Source: Selenomonas sp. ND2010
Lineage (GTDB): Bacteria; Bacillota; Negativicutes; Selenomonadales; Selenomonadaceae
Reading direction: 5' to 3'
NCBI RefSeq assembly: GCF_000702005.1
Contig: NZ_JNKI01000025.1
Coordinates: forward strand, 1-36,386
Length of the DNA: 36,386 nt
Each line of letters starts with the position of its first letter. The first letter of the stretch is position 1. The notes under the pieces were generated by a model. It saw only the letters and a program-made list of their open reading frames with translations, was not told the origin of the DNA and made no database searches. Of the stretch, positions 15,815 through 25,393 are shown piece by piece. The translations under genes and the position numbers were made by a program.

Positions 15815-17317
15815 TTATTTTGCCATGCTGCCAGTCTCGAGGAAGCGTTCGTGGAAGGAAAGTGCTTCATGAAGAAGATGCGGCGTATGGACATGTTTGA
15901 GCGTTTCATCCGCCCGTTTGAAATAATCCAGCAGGATGGGGCGATAGCTCGGATGCGCACAATTATTGATTATCTCTAGCGCGCGCTCACGCGGTGCCTT
16001 GCCACGCAAATCGGCAATGCCCTGCTCCGTGATGATAATGTCGACATCATGCTCCGTGTGGTCAATATGCGAGCAGAACGGAACTACTGCCGAAATCTTG
16101 CCCTCTTTCGCAATCGAAGGCGTGTAGAAGATGGTCAGATAAGCATTACGGGCAAAGTCACCACTGCCGCCGATACCATTCATCATCTTAGTACCAGTGA
16201 TATGCGTCGAGTTGACGTTGCCATAGATATCGACCTCTATAGCCGTATTCATAGCGATGACGCCCAGGCGATGGACAACCTCCGGACTGTTGGAGATTTC
16301 TTCCGGACGCAGCAATAAATATTTTTTATATTTTGCCACATCTTTATAGAAGCGGGCCATTCCCTCTGGCGACGGGCTGAATGCCGTTCCCGAGGCAAAG
16401 TTGAGCTTTCCTGCATCGATGAGATCGAGCATACCATCCTGAATGACCTCGGTGTAAACTGTCAAATCTTTGAGGTCAGAATCCACAAAGCCCGCGATAA
16501 CCGCATTGGCTACGTTGCCGACACCAGACTGGAGCGGCAACAGATTCTTCGGCATGCGGCCAGCTTCGATTTCCTTATTGAGGAATTCCAACGTAAACTG
16601 GCTCATCTTCTTCGAATCCTCATCGATTGGCTTTAACGGACGAGTGTGATCCGGAATGTCACACGGTACGATGTATTTGATTTTTTCCGGCGTGCAGGGA
16701 ATATACGGCGTTCCCACGCGGTCATTGGCCTTAACGATTGGAATCGGCAGGCGGTTTGGCGGGTCCATCGGCACATAAACATCATGCATGCCTTCAAGAT
16801 CCAGCGGCTGCGAAGTATTGACTTCGACAATGACCACATCAGCACTTTGTACATACGAAGCGGCGTTTCCCAAGGACGTTGTCGGGATGATATTACCTTC
16901 CTCGGTAATGGCGCATGCCTCAACAACAGCTACGTCCGTCTTGCCGAGATACCCACAACGGCCCAGCTGCGCAGATTCCGAGAGATGAAGGTCGAGATAA
17001 TCCACCGAGCCATCATTGATTTCACTGCGCAAAATCTTATCCGTCTGGTACGGCAGACGTTTCTTGATACCATGAACAACCGCTAGAGCTTCATCAAGCT
17101 CCGGGCCCGTCGAAGCACCTGTCCAAAGGTTAATCGTAAATGGTTCCTTTTTCATACGCTCAGCGAGTGCCAGTGGAACAGCCTTCGGATAAGCCGATGC
17201 TGTAAATCCACTCATGGCGACGTTCATGTCCTGCTTGAAGAATGCTGCTGCTTCCTCAGCCGTGACAATTTTCGCCTGCAATGCTTTGTTACGCACGCGA
17301 TCGAGAATATCAATCAT
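15815..17317 (-). CDS. Succinate:propionyl-CoA (acetyl-CoA hydrolase/transferase family) CoA-transferase
   Basis: The product belongs to the acetyl-CoA hydrolase/CoA-transferase family (Cat1, YgfH/ScpC). Family signatures include GFTASAYPKAVP at the N-terminus, EVNTSQPLDLEGMHDV in the middle, GVGNVANAV, and MNGIGGSGDFARNA near the C-terminus. 500 residues is normal. I use ATG 17317, with GGGAGG upstream; a 51-residue upstream extension is not supported. As the first gene of the propionate cluster it most likely moves CoA from propionyl-CoA to succinate, closing the cycle. Acetate could also be a substrate; the sequence alone does not settle this. Confidence 0.9.
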   Translation of the reverse strand: MIDILDRVRNKALQAKIVTAEEAAAFFKQDMNVAMSGFTASAYPKAVPLALAERMKKEPFTINLWTGASTGPELDEALAVVHGIKKRLPYQTDKILRSEINDGSVDYLDLHLSESAQLGRCGYLGKTDVAVVEACAITEEGNIIPTTSLGNAASYVQSADVVIVEVNTSQPLDLEGMHDVYVPMDPPNRLPIPIVKANDRVGTPYIPCTPEKIKYIVPCDIPDHTRPLKPIDEDSKKMSQFTLEFLNKEIEAGRMPKNLLPLQSGVGNVANAVIAGFVDSDLKDLTVYTEVIQDGMLDLIDAGKLNFASGTAFSPSPEGMARFYKDVAKYKKYLLLRPEEISNSPEVVHRLGVIAMNTAIEVDIYGNVNSTHITGTKMMNGIGGSGDFARNAYLTIFYTPSIAKEGKISAVVPFCSHIDHTEHDVDIIITEQGIADLRGKAPRERALEIINNCAHPSYRPILLDYFKRADETLKHVHTPHLLHEALSFHERFLETGSMAK

Positions 17318-17520
17318 AGAAAATCCTCCCTCATCAGTGCCGACCCATCTTCGGTTCCGACAACAGATTTTAACGATTAGGACGCCGCATCTTGTTTCGT
17401 ATTCTTTTTTATGATTCATTGTGCCCACAAAGTATAACATGAAGTTATTGACACCATGAATTATAATCATAGATTATCGTAACAGTATGCTATAATTATG
17501 TCCCTTGCCTAAGAATAACA
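17318..17520 (-). promoter_or_regulatory. AT-rich promoter region of the propionate cluster
   Basis: Between the rex terminator and the CoA transferase start, the minus strand carries several -10-like boxes (TATAAT near 17463, TATACT near 17432) but none with a good -35. TTGTG-CC-CACAA occurs at 17419-17430; its halves resemble Rex half-sites but the spacing is 2 bp, not about 8. I mark this as the probable promoter region only. Confidence 0.35.
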
Positions 17521-17560
17521 CGAAAAGAAAACGGCGTCAAGATTGACTTGACGCCGTTTT
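17521..17560 (-). terminator. Terminator of rex
   Basis: A 14-bp perfect stem (17528-17541 with 17547-17560) with a 5-nt loop. On the minus strand it ends in TTTTCTTTTCG. It ends the valS-folC-rex run and separates it from the propionate cluster. Confidence 0.9.
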
Positions 17561-17612
17561 CCGACATTTTCACACAACTGTGCCAAAAACGATATGCTAT
17601 GAATTTTATCAA

Positions 17613-18242
17613 TCACTTTCGCGTGATGTAATAGGACAAACTACTAAGACCAATTGATAAATCCTCGTTGATGATATGCATCGAATCGGGAACTTCCATC
17701 TTGATTGGCGCAAAGTTCCATATGCCCTTTACCCCTGCTTCTACCAGCTTATCCGCTACGCCCTGGGCAAAAGCTGCCGGCACCGCTATGATGCCAATCT
17801 GGATATTACGCTCTTTGACCACCTTCTGCATATTGCGGATATCTTCTACCACAACATGATTGACCGTTTTGCCAATGACCTTTGGGTCCTGGTCAAACAA
17901 AGCCACCAAATTGAAGCCAAGACTTACAAAATTCTGGTAGTTCGCCAGGGCCTCGCCAAGATGACCGATGCCAACCACGGCAATATTCCAGTGATTGTCC
18001 AAGCCTAAAATCTCACCGACATTGCGCTTGAGTTCATTGACGTAATACCCAACACCCTTCTTGCCAAACTGGCCGAATGATGCCAAATCCTTGCGGATTT
18101 GCTCTGGCGTGATTCCCAGCCTGCGCCCCAGCTCATCCGAGGAAATGATGTCAATCCCCTCGTCCTGAGCCAACCGCAACGTACGAAAATATAACGGAAG
18201 GCGGTCAATCGTTGCCTTGGATATATTTACTTGACCTTTCAT
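17613..18242 (-). CDS. rex: Redox-sensing transcriptional repressor Rex
   Basis: Rex senses the NADH/NAD+ ratio and represses fermentation and respiration genes when NAD+ is high. The N-terminal winged helix (about 1-80) includes ISSDELGRRLGITPEQIRKDLASFGQFGKKGVGY. The Rossmann domain begins with VVGIGHLGEA (dinucleotide motif G91-x-G93-x-x-G96), followed by the C-terminal domain-swap helix. 209 residues is standard. ATG has GGGAGG upstream and lies 13 nt after the O-antigen-ligase-like gene. It is the last gene of the T-box-led run and lies just upstream of the propionate cluster, a plausible target. Confidence 0.97.
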   Translation of the reverse strand: MKGQVNISKATIDRLPLYFRTLRLAQDEGIDIISSDELGRRLGITPEQIRKDLASFGQFGKKGVGYYVNELKRNVGEILGLDNHWNIAVVGIGHLGEALANYQNFVSLGFNLVALFDQDPKVIGKTVNHVVVEDIRNMQKVVKERNIQIGIIAVPAAFAQGVADKLVEAGVKGIWNFAPIKMEVPDSMHIINEDLSIGLSSLSYYITRK

Positions 18243-18255
18243 ATAAGCGCCTCCC

Positions 18256-19701
18256 TTATTCTTCCTCGCTTATTTCCTCATTGCCAGCATTGACGGCTGC
18301 TACTGCTGCCGCCAGCGCTGCCAGCATCCACAAAAACATAGACGATGGAATATTAAAAAGTAAATCATCCGTAAAGCCATTGAGAGCCACGGAAAGAATT
18401 GCCAAGCCCACGCCCAAGGATAAACCTGCCAGCAAACGATAATCCCGCCAGGAAACAAAGTCCTGCCAAAATGGAATGATTGGAGCTGCCGGTTCTGTTT
18501 TGACACTTTCTGCTACCTTTTGTAATTCTACGTCGGCAGCAGCCTCCTCGTTGTAATCAAAAGGAGTCTCTTCCACCGGTTCCGGCGCTGGCGGCAGGAA
18601 TTTCTGCCGCAATGCCATGATCATGGTTCCGAAAAGATACCACAAAAAGGCAATCGCACCGGGAATACCGATTTCCACCGCATAATTGAGATACAGGTTA
18701 TGGGCATGAACGATGCGAATATCGGCTCCCTGAAGATAAAAGTCGTATTCCGGATAAACCATCCAATAAGCGCCCCAGCCAATTCCCAGGAACGGATGGT
18801 CCTGAATCATGGCAAGAGAACTCTCCCAAAAAGCCAACCGCATCTCCGAAGAAGTGTCCACCTTGGTAAATACCGATGCCAGCCGCTCATAAAGCACAGG
18901 ATCTGCCAGCAGCAACACGCCGCCTACCACAGCACAGGCTGCCAATACCCGCAAATCCTTCACCATGCCGTACAAGATAAAAATCGCCACAATAACCAGC
19001 AGTGCCCCACGGGCATAAGTCATTGCCAGGCAGGCTGCTGCCGCCAGCATGAAGGTTCCCAGCACGACGCGTTTGGGTTTGCTGTCCGCTTTGACGAAGA
19101 GGCCAAACGCGAGACAGATCACGATATCCAGATAACCAGCCAAGATATTCGGATTCTCCCACGTGGAAAAGACCCGCTTGCGAAGTTCTGGAAAGGCATC
19201 TCCATCCACCCACTTCATCGCACTGATGTCGATGCCGAAAACGTACTGATAAAAACCGTAAAGGATGACCAGTACAGCCGAAGCTCCTAATGCGATCAAC
19301 AACTGTTTGAACTGCTTTATCTCTCGTACCTGCTGTCCCACCAGAAAATAAGTCAGTGCATAAACACCAACTAAATTGTACCAATTGTAAAAGCTAAATC
19401 CCCGGTCTGGAGAGCCCAATACAGAAGCACCACTGATCAGGATAAACAGGCAGACAGGAACATCAAACGGAAAATGCCGGAATTTAAAATCCCTATCCGT
19501 ACGAAAGCGCAAAAACGTAAACACGATGCCAATCAGTAAGGCAATTGTCGCTCCTGCCGGCCATAGTGCCAGCAAAAACGCCTCTGCCAAGACGGCAAAC
19601 CAAGACCATTCTTTAAAGCGCTGGCACCATTTTTCTCTGGCAGCCTGACGACGGCGTTGGCGCAACTCCCTCATAGCTGCCTCTTCGGATTTTGATGACA
19701 T
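18256..19701 (-). CDS. O-antigen ligase/polymerase family membrane protein (Wzy_C)
   Basis: This is a polytopic membrane protein with about ten hydrophobic segments between residues 35 and 480. The Wzy_C-type core lies in the second half: arginine in SSEMRLAFWE, GIGWGAY, and H332-A-H-N335 followed by LYLNYAVEIGIPG. These are hallmarks of WaaL/PglL/Wzy enzymes, which join glycan chains to lipid or protein in the periplasm. The N-terminus is very basic (RELRQRRRQAAREK) and cytosolic. 481 residues fits. ATG follows GGGGTGATAGT and lies 4 nt after folC. The presence of an outer membrane in Negativicutes makes lipopolysaccharide ligation possible, but the acceptor cannot be told. Confidence 0.85.
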   Translation of the reverse strand: MSSKSEEAAMRELRQRRRQAAREKWCQRFKEWSWFAVLAEAFLLALWPAGATIALLIGIVFTFLRFRTDRDFKFRHFPFDVPVCLFILISGASVLGSPDRGFSFYNWYNLVGVYALTYFLVGQQVREIKQFKQLLIALGASAVLVILYGFYQYVFGIDISAMKWVDGDAFPELRKRVFSTWENPNILAGYLDIVICLAFGLFVKADSKPKRVVLGTFMLAAAACLAMTYARGALLVIVAIFILYGMVKDLRVLAACAVVGGVLLLADPVLYERLASVFTKVDTSSEMRLAFWESSLAMIQDHPFLGIGWGAYWMVYPEYDFYLQGADIRIVHAHNLYLNYAVEIGIPGAIAFLWYLFGTMIMALRQKFLPPAPEPVEETPFDYNEEAAADVELQKVAESVKTEPAAPIIPFWQDFVSWRDYRLLAGLSLGVGLAILSVALNGFTDDLLFNIPSSMFLWMLAALAAAVAAVNAGNEEISEEE

Positions 19702-19705
19702 ACTA

Positions 19706-21010
19706 TCACCCCTTCCGTTTCAATAAGAGCTGACGAACTCCGCCAACGAGATATAACGAACCTGCCATGACCAACAGCTTCTCCTGATTAGCCAATTCCA
19801 GAGCGCGGCTCAATGCCTCCCCATTATCAGCTATTGCCTCCACATGCTGTACATGAGGTGCCACCTGCTTTGCCAATTCCTGCGGCTCTGCTGCCCGCTC
19901 CGAATCGGGAACGGTTACCACCACCGTATCATTGGGACGCAGCAAGATATCAAGCATTGACTCGATATCTTTATCCTTCAAAATTCCCAACAGCAAAACT
20001 CGTTGTTCTACCGGGAAATACAAATCCAAGCTGTGGCGCAGTGCCTCCATACCAGCCGGGTTATGCGCACCATCGATGATTACCACTTGATCCTTTAGGT
20101 CCACACGCTCAAAGCGCGCCGGCCAAGTAACCAGTTTTAAGGCTTCTGCGATATGATCCTCCTTAACCCGTTCATCGATATTGTGTATCAGATTGGCCGC
20201 CATAACCGCCACACCACTATTCTCCACTTGATGACACCCGAGCAGATGAAGCTCATAGGGAACTTTCATAACCCCCAGCAGTGCTGAAGTGAATTCCAGC
20301 TGCTGCGTGCGTCCATCACAGGAAATGTATTCCGTATGGAAATCCTCTTCTGCCACAAAAATATCCGCATTCCGCTTTGCTGCCTCCTGACGAAGGATAT
20401 CCAACGGAACGCCCTTGGCAGCCGTAACTACTGGAACCCCATCTTTTATGATGCCAGCTTTATGGTGAGCAATCCCCTCAAGGGTACCCCCACAGCGGTC
20501 CGCATGTTCAAACGTCACATTCGTGATGACCGAAACCTCCGGCGTGATGACATTCGTCGAATCGAGCAGACCACCAAGGCCAACCTCAATGACTGCGTAC
20601 TCGACATGGCGCATGGCAAAGTAGAAGAACGCCAAAGCTGTGAGCACTTCAAACTGCGTCGGGCACTCGTCCCCCTCAGCCACCATCTGCTCCACATAGG
20701 TGCGGATAGTGCTCAGGCAATCCGCAAACTCCTGCTCACTTATCGGCTGCCCATCGACCTGAATGCGCTCCGTATAGGAAACCAGATGCGGCGAGCTGTA
20801 CAACCCCGTATGGATATCCGAACGGCGCAGGATGCCGGCGAGCATCGCCGACACCGATCCCTTGCCATTCGTACCAGTCACATGGATGGTGCGATACCTG
20901 TCCTGCGGCACATCCAGGAGCTCCAGCAGCCGCTGGATACGCGCAAGTCCCAGCTTGATGCCAAAGATATTCAGCCCCTCCAGATAGGCGAGGGCTTCCT
21001 GATAATTCAT
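19706..21010 (-). CDS. folC: Folylpolyglutamate synthase / dihydrofolate synthase
   Basis: FolC adds glutamate to dihydropteroate and/or to folates. It is a Mur-ligase-like ATPase: P-loop VTGTNGKGS (45-52), EVGLGGLLDSTN in the central domain, and DGAHNPAG at the start of the C-terminal domain. 434 residues is normal. ATG has AGGAG upstream. It is 17 nt after valS, a common Firmicutes pairing, so it should be co-transcribed under the T-box. Confidence 0.96.
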   Translation of the reverse strand: MNYQEALAYLEGLNIFGIKLGLARIQRLLELLDVPQDRYRTIHVTGTNGKGSVSAMLAGILRRSDIHTGLYSSPHLVSYTERIQVDGQPISEQEFADCLSTIRTYVEQMVAEGDECPTQFEVLTALAFFYFAMRHVEYAVIEVGLGGLLDSTNVITPEVSVITNVTFEHADRCGGTLEGIAHHKAGIIKDGVPVVTAAKGVPLDILRQEAAKRNADIFVAEEDFHTEYISCDGRTQQLEFTSALLGVMKVPYELHLLGCHQVENSGVAVMAANLIHNIDERVKEDHIAEALKLVTWPARFERVDLKDQVVIIDGAHNPAGMEALRHSLDLYFPVEQRVLLLGILKDKDIESMLDILLRPNDTVVVTVPDSERAAEPQELAKQVAPHVQHVEAIADNGEALSRALELANQEKLLVMAGSLYLVGGVRQLLLKRKG

Positions 21011-21027
21011 GTTACGATTCTCCTATC

Positions 21028-23703
21028 TTAGAGCTTCGCCAAATCCTGAATGCGGCTCTCCACCGATTTTTTCTTTTCTTCATAGCCAGCGAGTTTCTCT
21101 TTCTCACCAGCGACGACCTGCTCTGGAGCCTTCTTGAGGAAGCCTTCGTTGCTGAGCTTGCCTGCCAGACGCTTGATTTCCTTTTCCAGTTTCTCAAGCT
21201 CTTTATTGAGACGGGCCGTCTCCTTCTCCACATCGATAAGGCCTTTAAGCGGCAGATAAATCTCGACACCGTTTACGACACCAGCCATGGCGTTTTCCGG
21301 TGCCTCTGCACCAGCCGGCAAGATCGTAACCGGATCCGAAGAAGCCAGCTTGTCGAGGTAGCCCGTATTCTCAGCAAATACTGCCCGCAGCGACTCATCC
21401 TTGAAGTTCAGGATGACTTCGCTCTTCTTGCTCGGAGCCGCCCCAACTTCTGCGCGCATGTTGCGGATGGATTTGATGCTCTCCATGATAGCCGTCATCT
21501 GTGCTTCCGTTTCATCGCTGATACGGGCAGCATCAGCCTGCGGCCACTCGGAAATCATGATGCTCTTGACATTTTCCGCATGCGGCACTTTCTGCCAGAT
21601 TTCCTCGGTGAGGAACGGCATGAACGGATGCAGCAGGCGCAGCGTGCCCTCGAGGACATGAGAGAGAACGTAGAGCGCCGTATTGCGGGCCCGGACATTT
21701 TCCTTATCGTAAAGGCGGGCTTTCGTAAGCTCGATATACCAGTCGCAGAATTCGTTCCAGAGGAACTCGTAAATCATGCGGCCAGCTTCGCCGAGTTCGA
21801 ATTTGTCGAGGTTCTCCGTGACGTCGCGAACCGTGCGGGCATAACGCGAGAGAATCCAGCGGTCAGACAGCGTATAGTCTTCTTCGCTTGGCACGAAATC
21901 CTTATCAAAGCCCTCAAGATTCATAAGCATATAGCGCGATGCGTTCCAAATCTTATTGGCAAAGTTACGCGCCGACTCAACGCGTTCCCAATAGAAGCGC
22001 ATATCGTTGCCCGGCGTGTTGCCCGTAATCAGCATGAAGCGAAGCGTATCGGCACCGTATTTCTCGACAACCTCAACCGGATCGATACCATTGCCCAGGG
22101 ATTTACTCATTTTGCGTCCCTGGCTGTCGCGAACGAGGCCATGGATAAATACATGCTTGAACGGAATATCCTTGCCGAACTCGAGGCCCATCATGACCAT
22201 GCGGGCAACCCAGAAGAAGATGATATCATAGCCCGTAACGAGCGTAGCCGTCGGATAGAAATGTTCGAGTTCCTCGGTCTTTTCCGGCCAGCCCATCGTC
22301 TCGAACGGCCAAAGGCCCGAAGAGAACCAGGTATCGAGAACGTCTTCATCCTGATGGATGTTCTTGCTATGGCAGTGCGGACACTCCGTGAGATCCGTGC
22401 GCGAAACGTGCGTCTGCCCACAATCGTCACAGTACCAGGCCGGAATGCGATGGCCCCACCAGAGCTGACGCGAGATGCACCAGTCACGAATATTTTCGAG
22501 CCACTGGATATAGGTCTTGGAGAAACGCTCCGGCACGAACTGGATCTTGCCGCTCTTTACCGCCTCGATAGCCGGCTTGGCCAGCGATTCCATCTTGACG
22601 AACCACTGCTTGGAAACCAGCGGCTCTATCGTGCTGTGGCAGCGCGAACAATGGCCAACGGCATGCTCATGCTCTTCCACCGAAACGAGAACGCCGAGCT
22701 CTTCGAGCTCTTTGACGAGTGCCTTGCGGCATTCATAGCGGTCCATGCCCTCGTACTTGCCGGCACCTTCCATCATCTTGCCCGTATTGCTGATGACTTT
22801 GATTTCTTCGAGGTGATGGCGCTGTCCCATCTCAAAGTCGTTCGGGTCATGAGCCGGCGTAACCTTTACGGCACCAGTACCGAAGGATTTATCGACGTAT
22901 TCATCGGCAAACAGCGGAATCTCACGATTGACAATCGGCAGGATCAACGTCTTGCCAACGATGTCCTTATAGCGCGCATCGTCCGGATGAACGGCAACGC
23001 CCGTATCCCCGAACATCGTCTCCGGACGGGTCGTAGCGATTTCGACATACTGGTCTGTACCTTTGACCTGATAGCGCAGATGCCAGAGATGCCCCTGCTC
23101 CGTCTCGTGCTCAACCTCGATATCCGAGATAGCCGTATTGCAGTCCGGGCACCAGTTCGTGATACGCGTGCCCTGATAGATGAGTCCCTTTTCATAGAGG
23201 CTCACGAACACCTCGCGGACAGCCTTCGAACAGCCCTCGTCCATCGTGAAGCGCTGACGATCCCAGTCACAGGAAGAACCAAGCGTACGCAGCTGGTACA
23301 TGATGCGGTTGCCGTACTGCTCTTTCCAATCCCAGACGCGCTCGAGGAATTTCTCACGGCCGAGCTCATAGCGGTTCGTGCCTTCTTCGCGCAGAGCGCC
23401 CTCGACCTTGGCCTGCGTCGCAATACCGGCATGATCGCAGCCCGGTACCCAAACCGTGTTGAATCCCTGCATGCGATGATACCGGATCAGGATATCCTGC
23501 AGCGTATTGTCAAGCGCATGGCCCATGTGCAGCTGGCCCGTGACATTCGGCGGCGGAATAACCATGCTGTACGGTTTCTTGCTCTTATCTACCTCGGCAT
23601 GGAAGAATTTATTCTCTTCCCAATACTGATACCATTTCTTCTCAAACGACTGCGGGTCATAAACCTTTGGGATGTTGTTTCCCTGTTCCTGATTCTCTGC
23701 CAT
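21028..23703 (-). CDS. valS: Valyl-tRNA synthetase
   Basis: This class Ia synthetase charges tRNA-Val. HIGH-type motif H59-M-G-H62, KMSKS at 531-535, the CP1 editing domain (about 190-340), a CXXC zinc-type region (CSRC, and CDDC with CPHC), the anticodon-binding domain and a C-terminal coiled coil rich in K/E (about 815-885) are all visible. 891 residues matches bacterial ValRS. I use ATG 23703, preceded by AGGAGG; a 41-residue upstream extension would run through the T-box terminator. It is the first gene of the valS-folC-ligase-rex run. Confidence 0.98.
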   Translation of the reverse strand: MAENQEQGNNIPKVYDPQSFEKKWYQYWEENKFFHAEVDKSKKPYSMVIPPPNVTGQLHMGHALDNTLQDILIRYHRMQGFNTVWVPGCDHAGIATQAKVEGALREEGTNRYELGREKFLERVWDWKEQYGNRIMYQLRTLGSSCDWDRQRFTMDEGCSKAVREVFVSLYEKGLIYQGTRITNWCPDCNTAISDIEVEHETEQGHLWHLRYQVKGTDQYVEIATTRPETMFGDTGVAVHPDDARYKDIVGKTLILPIVNREIPLFADEYVDKSFGTGAVKVTPAHDPNDFEMGQRHHLEEIKVISNTGKMMEGAGKYEGMDRYECRKALVKELEELGVLVSVEEHEHAVGHCSRCHSTIEPLVSKQWFVKMESLAKPAIEAVKSGKIQFVPERFSKTYIQWLENIRDWCISRQLWWGHRIPAWYCDDCGQTHVSRTDLTECPHCHSKNIHQDEDVLDTWFSSGLWPFETMGWPEKTEELEHFYPTATLVTGYDIIFFWVARMVMMGLEFGKDIPFKHVFIHGLVRDSQGRKMSKSLGNGIDPVEVVEKYGADTLRFMLITGNTPGNDMRFYWERVESARNFANKIWNASRYMLMNLEGFDKDFVPSEEDYTLSDRWILSRYARTVRDVTENLDKFELGEAGRMIYEFLWNEFCDWYIELTKARLYDKENVRARNTALYVLSHVLEGTLRLLHPFMPFLTEEIWQKVPHAENVKSIMISEWPQADAARISDETEAQMTAIMESIKSIRNMRAEVGAAPSKKSEVILNFKDESLRAVFAENTGYLDKLASSDPVTILPAGAEAPENAMAGVVNGVEIYLPLKGLIDVEKETARLNKELEKLEKEIKRLAGKLSNEGFLKKAPEQVVAGEKEKLAGYEEKKKSVESRIQDLAKL

Positions 23704-23718
23704 AATAAACCTCCTAAA

Positions 23719-23964
23719 ACTAAATAAAGCGCCTCGCCCAAAAGGACGAAAGCGCTTGCTATCGTGGTACCACCAATCTTTACACACCGGCAAAAACCGT
23801 GTGCCTCTTAGCCATAACGCGGCCAACGTTCCCGCTTACTCCCTTTCAGCCGGACAGCTCCAAAGCTACCTTCCGATATCGGATGCAAAGACTCACACCA
23901 ACCGTCTTCTCTCTTGAGCGCCGATAACCGTACTCCTCTTCTTCCTCGCCTTTTTTGCTATACG
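23719..23964 (-). promoter_or_regulatory. tRNA-Val T-box riboswitch (specifier GUA)
   Basis: On the minus strand the leader contains an AGTA-type motif in stem I (GGAGTACGG), a candidate specifier GTA (23869-23867, in GGAAG-GTA-GC), the T-box sequence GGTGGTACCACG (23774-23763), and an intrinsic terminator with AAGCGC/GCGCTT stem (23727-23757) that competes with the antiterminator. The GUA valine codon agrees with the downstream valS. When uncharged tRNA-Val binds, transcription should read through into valS and the genes behind it. Confidence 0.93.
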
Positions 23965-23970
23965 GCGTTT

Positions 23971-23999
23971 ATTTTATCATATCTATTTTCTTCTTGCAA
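23971..23999 (-). promoter_or_regulatory. Promoter of the valS T-box transcript
   Basis: On the minus strand -35 TTGCAA (23999-23994), 17-bp spacer and -10 TAAAAT (23976-23971) with an upstream TG. The predicted start near 23964 begins the T-box leader. Confidence 0.6.
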
Positions 24000-24016
24000 C
24001 TTTAAGAAAATACCAA

Positions 24017-24045
24017 TTGCAACCCAGCTTTCTAAGCATTATACT
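24017..24045 (+). promoter_or_regulatory. Promoter of the VanW gene
   Basis: Plus-strand -35 TTGCAA (24017-24022), 17-bp spacer and -10 TATACT (24040-24045). It is back to back with the valS promoter; the two TTGCAA boxes are themselves 17 bp apart. Confidence 0.6.
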
Positions 24046-24082
24046 ATATATTAGAATTTACTGTAGGAGAGTATAGGTTACC

Positions 24083-25315
24083 ATGAATTTTTCATCCATT
24101 TCCACGAACAAGGCGATCGCCCTTGGCATCGTAGGGCTAGCCTTTACTGCAGCTGCAGTCAGCTGCGTTTCTGTAGCCACGGCAAACCAAGATTGCGTAG
24201 TCATGGGGGTTCAATCCAACGGGACTACGCTGACCGGAATGAGCAAAAAGGAAGTACGCAAGTATTTTGATAAAGAAGCGCAAAAGGCACTGAGTAAGAA
24301 TGCCGCCGTGCTTTCTTATAAAGATCGTCATTGGAATATCCAGCCCAATGAAATCGGGCTGCAGGCCAAAGTCGACGAAGCAGCGGAAGCAGCTTACAAC
24401 ATCGGCCGTGAAAGCAATCCAGTCACCAATCTCATCAATCAAATGAGACTAGCTATTTTCGGCAAGAATGTTGTTATGACAGCCAGCTTTGATAAAGATA
24501 AATTAAACGCCAAATTGGCTGCCATTGAAAAAGAAGTCGATACGCCGCCGGCCAACGCGGAAGTCAGCCTGCAGGCCAACGGCTCCATTCAAAAAAAGCC
24601 AGCTGTCACAGGCCTGACGCTTGATACGGCTCCGATTGCCGACGAGCTGACGCCAAAATTCGAGTCACTTGACCTTACTGCAAAAGTCGAACTTGAACCG
24701 CAGGAATCCCAGCCATTCATTCTTGATGAAGACATTGCCAATATCGATGGTATTTTGGGCTCCTATACCACCAGCTTCTCGCCTGGCGATCGCGGCGATA
24801 ATATCGGTCTTGCTGCCAGTCATTTGCAAGGTGCGCTGGTTCGCAGTCAAGCCACGCTTTCGTTCAACAGCATTGTCGGCCCCCGCACGCGAGCTGCTGG
24901 CTATAAAAACGCCGGCGTCATCGTCAATGGCGAACCAGCTGTCGATGTTGGTGGTGGCGTTTGCCAAGTCAGCAGCACACTCTACAATGCGATTTTGCTC
25001 GCTGGCATGAAACCAACAGAACGAACCAATCACTCACTGGTGTCAAGCTATGTTCCGGCAGGACGCGATGCTACGGTTGCTGACGGCTTGCTTGATTTTG
25101 TCTTCCAGAATCCACTGCCGCATCCCATTTTGTTACGGGTTGCTAATTCTGGCTCCGCACTGACAATTTATGTGCTAGGCACCAAGGCCGACCTCGGGGG
25201 CAAGACAATCTCGCTGGTTACCGAAGGCTCCTCAAAGAATCCTTCGCTTTACCGCATCTGGAAACAAAACGGTCAAGTCATCGACCGCGAATACCTTCAC
25301 ACCGATAGTTACTAA
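24083..25315 (+). CDS. VanW-family cell-envelope protein
   Basis: The N-terminal hydrophobic segment (about 10-35) is a signal anchor or signal peptide. A PG_binding_4-type domain spans about 50-200 and a VanW domain about 215-350, with the family signature GGGVCQVSSTLYN (290-302). The C-terminal region resembles the beta-rich tail of YoaR-like proteins. VanW proteins are linked to the cell wall, but no biochemical activity is established for them. 410 residues is ordinary. ATG follows GTAGGAGAG with a rather long spacing. It is a single-gene plus-strand unit with its own promoter, and a bidirectional terminator follows. Confidence 0.9.
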   Translation: MNFSSISTNKAIALGIVGLAFTAAAVSCVSVATANQDCVVMGVQSNGTTLTGMSKKEVRKYFDKEAQKALSKNAAVLSYKDRHWNIQPNEIGLQAKVDEAAEAAYNIGRESNPVTNLINQMRLAIFGKNVVMTASFDKDKLNAKLAAIEKEVDTPPANAEVSLQANGSIQKKPAVTGLTLDTAPIADELTPKFESLDLTAKVELEPQESQPFILDEDIANIDGILGSYTTSFSPGDRGDNIGLAASHLQGALVRSQATLSFNSIVGPRTRAAGYKNAGVIVNGEPAVDVGGGVCQVSSTLYNAILLAGMKPTERTNHSLVSSYVPAGRDATVADGLLDFVFQNPLPHPILLRVANSGSALTIYVLGTKADLGGKTISLVTEGSSKNPSLYRIWKQNGQVIDREYLHTDSY

Positions 25316-25345
25316 ACCAATAATATTTACTCAGATGTTACTGCA

Positions 25346-25393
25346 AAAGCGGTTGACTGACTCGATAATACGAGCCAATCAACCGCTTTTTTA
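25346..25393. terminator. Bidirectional terminator between the VanW gene and mnmM
   Basis: AAAGCGGTTGA pairs with TCAACCGCTTT, with an inner CTCG/CGAG stem. T6 follows on the plus side and a shorter T run (CGCTTTTGC) on the minus side. It ends the VanW gene and overlaps the stop of mnmM on the other strand. Confidence 0.85.

Noticed and set aside
17567-17580. Rex half-site TTGTGTGAAAAT near the rex terminator, also at about 12088-12099
   Set aside because: Only one half is present in each case; the inverted partner at correct spacing (TTGTG-N8-CACAA) is missing.
21580-23727. 715-aa plus-strand ORF opposite valS, and similar long ones opposite mmdA, the mutase and the PTS gene
   Set aside because: They are mirror frames of highly conserved genes, produced by codon bias; none has a ribosome site or a recognisable domain.
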